A stretch of 47,883 nt of DNA, taken from Chara braunii (Eukaryota; Streptophyta; Charophyceae; Charales; Characeae). This document shows positions 29,748 to 38,843 of the stretch, piece after piece. A program made the position numbers and the translations under genes. The stretch lies in contig BFEA01000058.1 in NCBI GenBank assembly GCA_003427395.1, forward strand, positions 364,039 to 411,921, read 5' to 3'. The notes beneath the pieces were generated by a model, which was not told where the DNA came from, ran no database searches, and saw only the letters and a program-made list of their open reading frames with translations. Within the stretch, counting starts at the first letter, position 1; every line of letters starts with the position of its first letter.

Positions 29748-29910
29748 GGGGAAACTCTGCCCATTTTGCACGGAAGCGGCAAGGTCTTTAGCAAGCAGCG
29801 CAGGGGAAACTATGCCCGTCTTGCACGGCGGCGGCGAGTCTTCGGCAAGCGGTGCATGGGAAACTCTGCCTGTTTGGCACGGCAACGGCGACGCTTTTTG
29901 ACGGTGATGC
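29748..29910. repeat. ~55-bp tandem repeat, three copies
   Basis: GGGGAAACTCTGCCC.TTTGCACGG units start at 29748, 29803 and about 29857, diverging in the GGCGGCGA/GCAAGC part. The plus frame 29647-29901 reads it as a repeated peptide without other support. Confidence 0.85.
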
Positions 29911-30559
29911 GGAAGCGCTGCCATTTTTTTTTTGCGGCAGCGGTTGGTGGCGGAGACGCTGAGACGCCGTCTGATTACTGGGAGGTGGTTGTGTGTTGAG
30001 AGGGTGTCGCGGCAAGCGACCGTACTAGAAAGTAGTGTAGATCGTTTTGCGGGCGACTTGTTGTGAAGATTGTCTTCTCTGAAGTGTGATCTTACACGGT
30101 CTTCTTGAGTGGGCCATCTCTTCAACTTCACTCACGGTCAGTTGTTTGACTCAGACCCCTTCACACATGTGTGAACCCACACTTGCTTGGCCCTATTCTT
30201 TGAATGTTCACTGGATAGGTAGAGAAGATGTGTGTTTGCGTTTGTGAATGAAAGTCTGACGTGAGTGTGAATTGCATTGTTTTCCTTTGAACTTGTTGTT
30301 TGATCTGATGTGCAGGTAGGTAGAAGAAAGCTTGAAAACGAGATTGACCATGTCAATGAAAATGGGGACAGGGTGTTTGTCTTCTATCTCTTGTTTGCAT
30401 GTTTGTCACAAGAGAGAAAATCAGTTGACGACGATAAAAGGAACGATCACAAAAAAATAAATAAAACAAATTTAAACGAACATGGACTCGTTCCAGATGT
30501 TACCCATTCTTTCCCGAATGACCACCTTTGTCTATGCCCGTCTGTCTGAATGCTTTTCT

Positions 30560-32260
30560 TCTCTGTGATCTTCTTCTTCGTCTAGGTTCACCTTGACGTC
30601 AGGCGGCAAGGGGTTGATCGTCTGCTGTGGTAGAGGCGTTTCCTTTCCCTAGGAGGCATCTGAGGCGGGGGTTCGTTGCCTTAGGGGCCGGCCCTGTGAT
30701 TGACTCGGAGTGGACCGCACTGCGGAGGGATACCATATTGTTGTGGCGGAGCCGGCCCGACTTCTGAGATCCGAGGTTCACTCGGGCGAGGACGAGGGGT
30801 ATCCCAGACCACCTCCTAGGGGATGGACATGCGCTATTTACGGAAGACGTTAAGTCATTGCCGGCTTACGCTAAGGAGGACCGTCATAATTTACCCTTTG
30901 TAGCCGTCTTACGAGCCACAAACGAATGGAGAACTGACGCCATAAGAAGCCCTGTTCGTGTTTTCACTCGCTATGGACGGAATGCGACTAGGCACTTTCT
31001 TCGCGGATAGGGTTGCACCATAAGAAGTGCAAACCTGAGGTGATCAGACTAGTTGACGGGAAGATGTGAATAGAGTATTGCTGTAAATATCTTCATGTTG
31101 AAAGCTGGTACTTTGGAACAGAAAGAGTAATTATTGTCCAGGAGGACAGAGCGACCGACAAAGTTTGAAGGTGGATCCCTGACCTTAATGGGGCATCGAG
31201 CGTCCGATTGTTCGAGCTGGTCGCTGATTTGTATAGGTGGTAGCCGAGTTATTTGGAGATGACATTCACACCAAAGTTAGAGAAGTAGTGAAGTCATCAT
31301 TAAAACAATGACACTCTAACTCTGCTTGAGAGTCGGGGCGCTCATATTCCTCGCTAGGAGTCAGTATGGGGCAGGATGAAAGAACCTGGCACGCATCTCA
31401 TTGAGTCGGAAAAGTCGCGACAGTTCAGCCATTTGGCAGGCAACGTGAAGATATTTTGGTCAGACGTCATTCAAGCGTCGCTACGCATATAAGTCATGCC
31501 TTTTTTTTATCCGGTTGTTGATAAGTGAGGTTCGAAGACGAGTCAACTCATGTTGTCTCGTCGTTGGATGGAAGTCAAGTCAACCTTTGTCGATTAGATT
31601 GAAGCGAGTGGTATGCATGATTGTATTGTATGTAGGATGATTTTGGAAGGTAATTTAACTTACATTGACATGAGTCTTTTGTAACATTTTGATTGTCCTT
31701 AAAAGAAGGGGCTAGGATTGATTGAGGTTTTCTTACGCTTGGAATATCACGTCCTAGTCGATCGACGTCGGTCCGATTCCTGGGAGATCAGCGCCCCAGG
31801 GACGGACGACGTTCGGGTCCACTTTGGTGTTTAACCATGCGTACCTATGCTACAACGAACGAGCAAACGTCCTCGACTGGCCTACCTCTGCGATTGCATT
31901 ATAAAAGCTTTCGCATGTGGGTCGGTAGCTCGGCGGGGATACGCCCCTAAGGGTGGTGACAGCCCCTTAGGAAAGGTAAGTTGTGCCCCGCGAGAACCTA
32001 TCCTGTCGTAGGGGACCGCATGATGTACAGCTGGCGCACTCGGCCGGAGCGGCGAAGGGTCGACGCGGGTTACCGTGTCGTCATTGAGTTGTCTCTAAAA
32101 AATTAAAAGACTAAGTTTCTCCTGCGTGACGCGGCCGGGAGGGCCCTCGCTCGAGCGGGGGCCGATGCGCTCGACAACGGTATGCGACAGTAGCTGTCTC
32201 TACGGGAACAGTGGTCGAGGCTCTTTCAGCCCTAATGGGAAGAAGCGTGTGTGAGCGTTG
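30560..32260. other. ORF-poor region without recognisable genes
   Basis: From about 30781 to 32200 no frame on either strand stays open for 60 codons. A TATA-like TATAAAAG lies at 31900-31907. GC-rich inverted segments occur near 32150 (GGGCCCTCGCTCGAGCGGGGGCC). I cannot align this region to any other part of the window or to a known RNA gene. Confidence 0.5.
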
Positions 32261-32310
32261 TATTCAATTCTATGTATATTCTTGAACGGGAGCTTTGGGC
32301 ATCGGGACCT

Positions 32311-32410
32311 TTTTTTTTTTTTTTTTTTTTTTAAGATCTTGGATGATGGCACCTTGGTTTGCCAGCAGAGCGAATCTGAATTGTACCCAAAAAAAAAAGA
32401 CAAAAAAAAA
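32311..32410. repeat. Poly-T and poly-A tracts
   Basis: T-tract at about 32311-32332 and A-rich tracts at 32390-32410, with further T and A tracts at 32778-32803 and 32843-32862. They flank the left side of the next foldback element. Confidence 0.85.
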
Positions 32411-32860
32411 GAGAGAATGAAGTAGTGAAAAAAAGAAAAAGAACAGAATGGAGTAGCGAATCAAAATGGTGATGGACTGCTTATATGTATTCATGATTAG
32501 GGGGCATTATATTTGACAGAAGTCCATGGCAATGATAAGCGAAGTGAAGAAGGTATGGTGATGGGGGACATGTGCATTCACTACATATTAGCTTCCCTGC
32601 TGGGGCTTCACACACACTTCTTTTCAGATTTAGTCCTGTGGTGGCGATATTCCTTGTGACTGGTATTTTGTAAATCATCCTTGTTGGCCCCCACCAGATG
32701 GATTGGGGTCGTAGAAAAGATTCGCTTCTACATCATGAGACAAACGAGACTGCCTGAACTCTACCAAATCTTTTTTTCATGTTTTTTTTTTTTTTTTTTT
32801 TTTCCTTAAAGCTGCCTGGCCAGAAAACACCCCCCTCCCTTGAAAAAAAAAAAAAAAAAA

Positions 32861-33031
32861 AACAGTTACAATTGCACTATGGGGCAAGATACGGTTTGCA
32901 ATTGCACTTCGGGCACCTACCTGGCCAGAAAGTTGGGTTGTATACATTGCCCAAACTGGAATTTGAAACTGTATCTTGGCCCATAGTGCAATTATAACTC
33001 GTTTTTGTGACTCCCGCGTAGTTTCCCCCCC
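32861..33031. mobile_element. Foldback element, family F copy 2 (left end truncated)
   Basis: Same orientation as the 10767 copy: TTACAATTGCACTATG, AAGATACGGTTTGCAATTGC, ACCTGGCCAGAAAGTTGGGT, then the complementary arm ending GTGACTCCCGCGTAGTTTCC. The outer ~30 bp of the left arm are replaced by an A-tract. Confidence 0.86.
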
Positions 33032-33296
33032 AAAAAAACACGAGTATCTCGCCCAGCTATTGAAGCCAAGCCTGAAATACCCTGCATGCCAGAAAAGAAA
33101 AATGAGCTGGTGCGGCCTCCTTTTGGCTGGTCCCGCCAACCATTTGGTTCCGGCCGCCAAAAGTTGCAGCCGTATACGAGGCATTGTATTTGTTTTTTAA
33201 GCGGCCCCACACGTGTCTGTGGATGCATTTTCACTGCTTGCACCCGTAGGTAGATCACACGTTCCAGGTAGGAACCTCTTTCTTCTTCTTCTTCTT

Positions 33297-33460
33297 TTTT
33301 TTTTTTTCATGAATTCAAAGTAACCTCTGAGGGGGCTTGTCACTTACCAAGGTGATAGGAGCATCCTCTGTAAGTGGTGCCCGCTAGGAGGGCTCCATAT
33401 ATTAGTGGGGAGCTGCACTTGCTGGAAAACGGGTCCAGTGTCACAGTATTGTACAGTTTC
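33297..33460 (-). mobile_element. A-tailed short repeat, copy 3
   Basis: On the minus strand: GTGACACTGGACCCGTTTTC, CAGCAAGTGCAGCTCCCCAC, TAATATATGGAGC, then ~90 bp ending in an A-tract (plus T-tract about 33297-33307). It is the inverse orientation of copy 4, which lies 215 bp away. Confidence 0.8.
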
Positions 33461-33674
33461 TGAAACGTGTTGTAATCATCAGAGTTTTGTGCATCATGTG
33501 ACTGGGGCCAAAGGCGCAACTTCAGAGAAACATGCAAACGGTACTGAGAGACAATGCATACAGCAGCCAAAACAGCCATAGCGGTCCACAACTTACAAGG
33601 GTACTTACAGCTAGAGTACACGTAATGGTGCACATAAGTTGGGCGCAGTTTGACTACATTGACTTAAACACAAA

Positions 33675-33838
33675 AAATGTAGAGGGATGCTGGACCCGAT
33701 TTCCAGCAGGTGATGCTCCCCACCAATAGATGGAGCCTTCAATACTGGGGCCTGCTTAAGGAGGATGCTCTTACCACCTCGTTAAGCAGGCCTCCAGGGG
33801 CGTGCAGTTTCAAAAAAAAAAAAAAAAAAAAAAAAAAG
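33675..33838 (+). mobile_element. A-tailed short repeat, copy 4
   Basis: GGGATGCTGGACCCGATTTC, CAGCAGGTGATGCTCCCCAC, CAATAGATGGAGCC, a hairpin-prone GCCTGCTTAAGGAGGATGC segment, then 27 A (33811-33837). The opposite strand reads GAGGTGGTAAGAGCATCCTC, which resembles a tRNA D-arm/A box. Confidence 0.82.
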
Positions 33839-33913
33839 GAGTGCAAGGGGGTGGACATTCTAGCCCCTCGTTGACCCCGCTAAAGCTTCTGGTCCCCCTT
33901 CTGAGATGACGAA

Positions 33914-34082
33914 TTAAACTACCAGTACCTTTCCCAGCTATTTTTTCAGATGTGCGCCGGGTAACGCGCTGACCTGAAACGGAACGGCGGCCGCTGATAA
34001 ATCGAATCGGCGGCCAGTTTTGATTTTCGGGTCGGTGTGCAGTGCCCGCGGCTGACATATGGGAAAGGTACTGGTGGTTTAA
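33914..34082. mobile_element. 169-bp inverted-repeat element flanked by TTAA
   Basis: TTAA at 33914-33917 and 34079-34082 flank ACTACCAGTACCTTTCCCA and its complement TGGGAAAGGTACTGGTGGT, with one mismatch in 19. TTAA duplication is the hallmark of piggyBac-type transposons. No transposase is present, so this would be a non-autonomous derivative. Confidence 0.7.
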
Positions 34083-34425
34083 GCCCGTCTCCCGCTTTGA
34101 GTCTCCAAGATCGAAGATTTTGGATTTGGTGACGACTTCGGGTTTTCATGGAGGAGATTCATCCCTGGCAGGCAATGGGAAGCAGAAGGAGCTGCTTTCC
34201 TTGATGAGGGGAGCTGGGAAGGGTGTGGAGAGCGGGGCAGGATGGAGAGGTTGGGACAGGGGGGAGTGCGCTGGGGGTGGCGGAGGAGCGGTTGCAAGCC
34301 AAGAAGGAAGTCCCTTCTCAAAGAGACAGTTCCTGGCATGGGGGTGGGCAGAGCAAAGGGGCTGCTGGGGCTGTGTGGGAGAGAGACGACAGATTAGCAG
34401 TCATGTGGGTCGTAGGCGAAGTTGA
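34042..34425 (+). CDS. Unrecognised 127-codon open frame, doubtful
   Basis: Begins MPAADIWERYWWFKPVSRFE, overlapping the right arm of the TTAA-flanked element, and continues with a Gly/Ala/Trp-rich segment (GVESGAGWRGWDRGECAGGG). The plus strand here is purine-rich and G-rich. That alone can keep a frame open, and an opposite-strand frame is also open. There is no domain, signal peptide or homologue in the window. I list it only because it is the longest non-repetitive frame between 33 and 35 kb. Confidence 0.12.
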   Translation: MPAADIWERYWWFKPVSRFESPRSKILDLVTTSGFHGGDSSLAGNGKQKELLSLMRGAGKGVESGAGWRGWDRGECAGGGGGAVASQEGSPFSKRQFLAWGWAEQRGCWGCVGERRQISSHVGRRRS

Positions 34426-34785
34426 TGATGGTGGTTGGTGAGCTGGTGTTGGGGGAGCAGTTACAGCAGGGTTCATTCGGGAGTAGAACGAAGTTTGTTG
34501 GTTGTTACAGGCTAAAGAGAATCCTCCCACCCTTCACTGGATGGTACTCCTGCCTCTCTTTTCTGCTTTCCGCCCCCTGCCCTCTACATCTGAAATGAGC
34601 TTGGCTTCTTTTGCTTTTTGGCGTTGATTCTTAGGTGGGGCGTCGTTGCTGCTATGTTCATGTGCCCTCCGAAGAATGTGGCCGTCTACAAGCGGGCCGC
34701 ACTTTCGATGTACCAGTCTAGCAGAGACAAGTTCGGTTCATATGGGAGCTGAACATGTCAGCTTGACAAAATAGGGACCTATGTA
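34426..34785. other. Gene-free stretch
   Basis: No recognisable gene, repeat or regulatory element beyond mild G-richness. Confidence 0.5.
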
Positions 34786-34789
34786 TCAC

Positions 34790-34976
34790 CCGCGGTCATG
34801 ACCGCATGCCGTTTTACCGCACGCGGTCATGGTCATGCCCGCGGGGGCCAACCGCAGCCCAAACACCCCGTGATTTAAAAAAAAAAAAAAGAATAATAGG
34901 CCAAAAACAAAATAAAAAATATGGGGTTGTAGGGTTTGAAATTCCCTACATCCCCATATTTTTTGTTTTGGATTTT
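34790..34976. repeat. Two neighbouring hairpins
   Basis: First: CCCGCGGTCATGACCGCATG and its imperfect complement around GCGGTCATGGTCATGCCCGC (34788-34847). Second: GGCCAAAAACAAAATAAAAA, ATATGGGGTTGTAGGG, a 9-nt loop, then CCCTACATCCCCATATTTTT TGTTTTGG, giving ~28-32 bp arms (34903-34976). An A-tract separates them. Confidence 0.85.
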
Positions 34977-35088
34977 GATGCTTTTTTGGATTTAAAAAAA
35001 ATAGAAAACGAAAAACACAAGTATTAAAATCAAAAGAAATACAATAAAAAAAGGGAGCTTTTTTTTCTTTCATTTTTTTCTGATTGCT

Positions 35089-35089
<1 letters not shown>

Positions 35090-35141
<52 letters not shown>

Positions 35142-35179
35142 GTGCGTGTGTGTGTCTGTGTGTGTGTCTGTGCGTGTGT

Positions 35180-35219
<40 letters not shown>

Positions 35220-35230
35220 GTGTGTGTGTG
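35090..35230. repeat. (TG)n microsatellite
   Basis: About 140 bp of TG with CG and CTG interruptions. Cys-Val and Thr-His repeat frames on the two strands are artefacts. Confidence 0.97.
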
Positions 35231-35289
35231 TGCGATGGGTGTGTAAACACGGCCATCCTGTTTGTAATGGGAGGGGGGACCATATCGAC

Positions 35290-36780
35290 GTCCACAAAGT
35301 TAGCATCAGGATAGAGCACTACGCTAATTAGTCTCCTTTTATTAAGGAGAGAATCATTTCGGTATGCCATAGGGGAGGTGGGTGGGGGGTGAGGATTAGG
35401 TAGGGAGCTGTTATGAGATTAGTAGGTTAGATAGTGTTAGAGTCGGCAAGATTAAAAGTCGAAGGGGGGGGGTGCATGCCCTTAAGCGCGCTTTTCACTG
35501 CCTAGCACCCATAACAGCTCATCAGAGTGGTTAGCTTAGTAAAGGCTCCTGTTAGGAATGTGGGAGGGGGGGAGGGCGGGCTCATGAGCAGGACGTCAGG
35601 GGTTGTATGGTGAAGCAGCATAGGCATGCGGGGAGGCGGGGGGGGGAAGATGGCGTTAGCGAATCATACCTGAGTGGTCATGGTCGGTGTCGCTGGGAGA
35701 TCAGTCGCCGCCATAGCACGAATGGTGGCCGTGCAGCGTATTATCTGGTGGCTTACAGCGTAAGCACAGCGCCCGGGGCACTATGGCGTGCCAGACCAAG
35801 TCCAGGTACACAGATCAGTTCACGAGCTGCCGTGCTCGTGCGAGGAGGGAGTAAGAGAGTACTTGTGGCAAGAGATGAAGGAGGCAAAAGCATGCAAGTT
35901 GGTGCTGGTGCGGTGGAGTGCAAGCATGCCAGCAGTTGTAGTAGTGGCCGTTCTCGAGGGCGCCTGTTGTATCCTTTTGTATCCTAGAGGAGGATAGGGG
36001 TGAGCAGGCCATGAATGTATATTGTAGCTTGCCATACTGCGGGCTAGGATTAGAGGCAGTACGTGGGCGGGGAGAGGATGGGGGTGGGGTAGTGGCTGCA
36101 TTTTGGGGGCGAAAAGAGATTTCATGTGAGTATGAGGGAGGGTGTAAGCCAGTGGTAAGTTTGTTTAGGGGGGAAGGGGGGAAAAGCAGGGATATGAAAA
36201 AAAATCCTTTCGCGTAGCGCGGTGAAGGGGTTGTACCAGCCAATGTGCCTTGTAAGTGTGGGGGTGGGTATGGTGCTATCGATGTGGATTACAAAAAAGG
36301 TAATGGAGTCGAGGTGCCGTGTTTTGGTTGTCTCGTTGTGAGCCAGTTCGTGTAGTGGTGTGGGTCTTTTTTTGTCGTCTAGGGAGGAGGACTGGCTATG
36401 GAGGAAGTAGGGAGTGTCACATGTGGTTTGTCTGCTTCGTGTGTGTGTTTGTCTTCTGGTGCGCCAGGAGTGTCGTTTCGGAGTGGTGTTTTTGGTTGGT
36501 GGCGTTTCGGCCGTGGTGCATTTTTATTTTTTTTTTTTTAACTTTTTTTTTTTTTTTGGGGGGGGGGTTGAAACGTGTTTTGTCAATCCTTTTACGTTTG
36601 CTTTTNCCTCGAGCCGTCAAGTAGACCCATAACTGATATGCGTGGTGTTGCTATGTGGTTTAAAGGTGTGTGGTTTATTACTTGTAAGGTATATTAATGA
36701 TGTTGTAATTCTGAGGCGGGGGTTTGCCTTCCAGTAGGTTGTATCTGGGGGTAGTAGGGGGAAGGATACTTTTTATTATT
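35290..36780. other. Gene-free, G-rich region
   Basis: The plus strand is G-rich (for example GGGGGGG at about 35465 and 36546). Frames of 100-140 codons exist on both strands, but they overlap each other and show no domain. A T-tract runs from 36530 to 36556, and an N is at 36606. Confidence 0.5.
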
Positions 36781-36789
36781 GTGTTTCAT

Positions 36790-37081
36790 ATCATATGGAC
36801 GAAATATATATTTTTTTGTCTTTATTTATTTTATTAATTATTCTTGACTACAAAGAGTGTATCATTTATTATTTTTTCATATTATTAGCTAAAAATTATG
36901 GAAAATAACAATAATTATTTTTTATTTTATTATTTTTATTATTTTATTATTTTTAATTTTTATTTTTATTTCTCTTAATTTATTCTTAATTTTATTTTTT
37001 ATTTTTTTATTTTTTTATTTTTTATTTTAATTAATTTTTATTATTATTTTTTTTTATTTTAATTTTTGATATATATATATA
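36790..37081. repeat. AT-rich region ending in (TA)n
   Basis: Almost only A and T, with TTTTATT-type units, ending in a short ATATATAT repeat into which the next element is inserted. Confidence 0.9.
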
Positions 37082-37831
37082 CAGGGTCACCAGCCCGTAC
37101 GTACGGAGGTCCCTGGGCAGACCTCTGTACGTACGGGCGTTCGGGGTCCCGTACGGGGTCCGAACCCGACGGCGTTCGGCCCCCGCCAAAAAATATTTCG
37201 TGGCCTAAAAATAATTCATTTTTTCTGAATTTTTGTTTTGTGAGTTCTCTATGTCGTGAGGTACATGCCTGTAAATTTTCAAGTCATTTGGCTAAGCCTA
37301 ATAAGAATTAAAAATCGCCAAAGACGGCGGTGTCCAAACGTGCTCGCCCACATATTTTTTCACTTTTTACTTTTTGTTTTCACTTTAGTTCGGGGTCTAA
37401 ACAATTTTATTATTTTTTGAAACTTTTTTAGTGGGTTGTATTATGTGCAGTACACATCTGCAAATTTTCAGGGCATTTAGCTTTGCCAAAAAAAAATGAA
37501 AAATCGCCAAAGATAGCGGTGTCAAAAACATGCTCTCGCACTCACTAAATTTATTTCTCTTTTTATTTCTATTTATTTTTATTATTAGTATTTGTTTTCC
37601 GTATTTTAATTTTATTTCAAATTTGGTAAGGAATTCGGATGTAATGCTCAGGCAAATCTTGTTTAATTTATTTTTCTCCATAACATACCTTTTTTTCATA
37701 TTTTTTTGATGACTTTGTTTTTTTTTTTTTTTTTTTTTTGGGGGTCCGCGTTCGGCCTGAACGGCCGAATGCATCCCCAAGGGGTCCCATACGTTCGGGC
37801 GTTCGGCCCGTCCCGAACGCCGGTTACCCTG
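37082..37831. mobile_element. 750-bp TIR element with TA duplication
   Basis: Termini CAGGGTCACC (37082-37091) and GGTTACCCTG (37822-37831) are inverted complements with one mismatch. TA lies on both sides within a TA repeat. Next to the left end is an 18-bp stem CCCGTACGTACGGAGGTC/GACCTCTGTACGTACGGG (about 37094-37137). Both subterminal regions are rich in GTTCGG and CGAACG words. The interior holds a diverged ~140-bp direct duplication (about 37205-37350 and 37405-37545) with AAAAATCGCCAAAGA..GCGGTGTC in both copies. A TA duplication fits the Tc1/mariner superfamily. No transposase. Confidence 0.75.
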
Positions 37832-37914
37832 TATATATATATGTATATTTTTTTTAATGTATATTTACTATTTCTTTTAACAAAGAAAAAATAAAGAGTA
37901 AAAAAGAAAAAAAA

Positions 37915-38099
37915 TGTGTGTGTGTGTGTGTGTGTGTTCCTCCCCGTTCCCTTGTAATGGAGATCCGAGTGGGGTAGGTCATTTTGTTTTGAAACTGGGA
38001 TTAAGAACCTACCCCAACCGGGGTAGGGTCCCATCCGAACCAAGCCATAATTTTTTTTGGCTTACACACACACACACATATATATATATATATTTGTAT
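37915..38099. repeat. (TG)n, (CA)n and (TA)n microsatellites
   Basis: TG at about 37915-37937; CA then TA at about 38063-38093. Between them GTGGGGTAGGT and ACCTACCCCAAC form a hairpin. Confidence 0.9.
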
Positions 38100-38149
38100 A
38101 TCTAGGTGTCAACTTACCTATCATTAGTTGTGGTTGTGTTGAAGCCACC

Positions 38150-38843
38150 ATAGTACGGTATGAGGGCAGCACCGGAATGGTTGGTAACTTTAAGGGTATT
38201 AGAGGATATTTTTGGTAATTCCTAACAATCTGTGTTTTGAGAAACCGTTATGCACAAAGTTATTGATGGTTTGGTCTATTTCGATTGCTGCATGTTGGGG
38301 TTCATATTCGACTAACATGATTGTGATGATTTTGGGTATTACCAAGTTAAGAGATTGCTGCATTGGTCTGTTGGAGTGTGCTTGGATGAATCTAGTGATG
38401 GGGAAGTTTAATTCTTTTCTTTTGTCATATTTGTATGTTTTGTACTGTCCGGTAAGTGTGTTGGTGATTTTGATGGTTGTGTTGAGGAAGTTTGTTTTCG
38501 TCCCTATGATTTTGTCATTGATTTGTGTTTTCTAAGAAGTTTGCTCATTGAGGGTAATTAGTTGTAGAGGGTATAAAAAGTATTTACTCCTTGTGCTGGT
38601 AATTCAAGGGTCAAGGAATTCATGTATTCTTGGGTTATTAAAGATATGAAAGTCATCAAAATATAGGAAGACGTGTTGGAATAAGTGTAGGAGGTGTCTG
38701 TTATCTTTGTAGGTGATTTTTCTCATGAACTTATATTCGTATTTGAAGAAATAAATGTTACACCATATTGGTGAACAGCTGACACCCATCGGGATGCCCA
38801 GGATCTGTTTCTAGATGTTGTTGCCAAGAGAGGTGTAGGCATT
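38150..38843 (-). pseudogene. Penelope-like element reverse transcriptase remnant
   Basis: Minus-strand translation gives KQILGIPMGVSCSPIWCNIY (the GIPMG block of Penelope-like RTs), FFKYEYKFM, then LYFDDFHIFNN with the catalytic YxDD (YFDD). After a stop near 38604 come TGQYKTYKYDKRKELNFPIT, IQAHSNRPMQQSLNLVIPKI and FVHNGFSKHRLLGIT, the conserved YDKR...FP and downstream helices of these RTs. A TAG precedes KQILG, and TAG or TAA codons occur near 38533 and 38213. The RT N-terminus and any GIY-YIG endonuclease are absent. The LTR element at 38.85 kb interrupts it. Confidence 0.78.

Noticed and set aside
35607-36243. Overlapping 100-142-codon frames on both strands
   Set aside because: G-rich strand bias keeps several frames open simultaneously; no domain and no homologue in the window.
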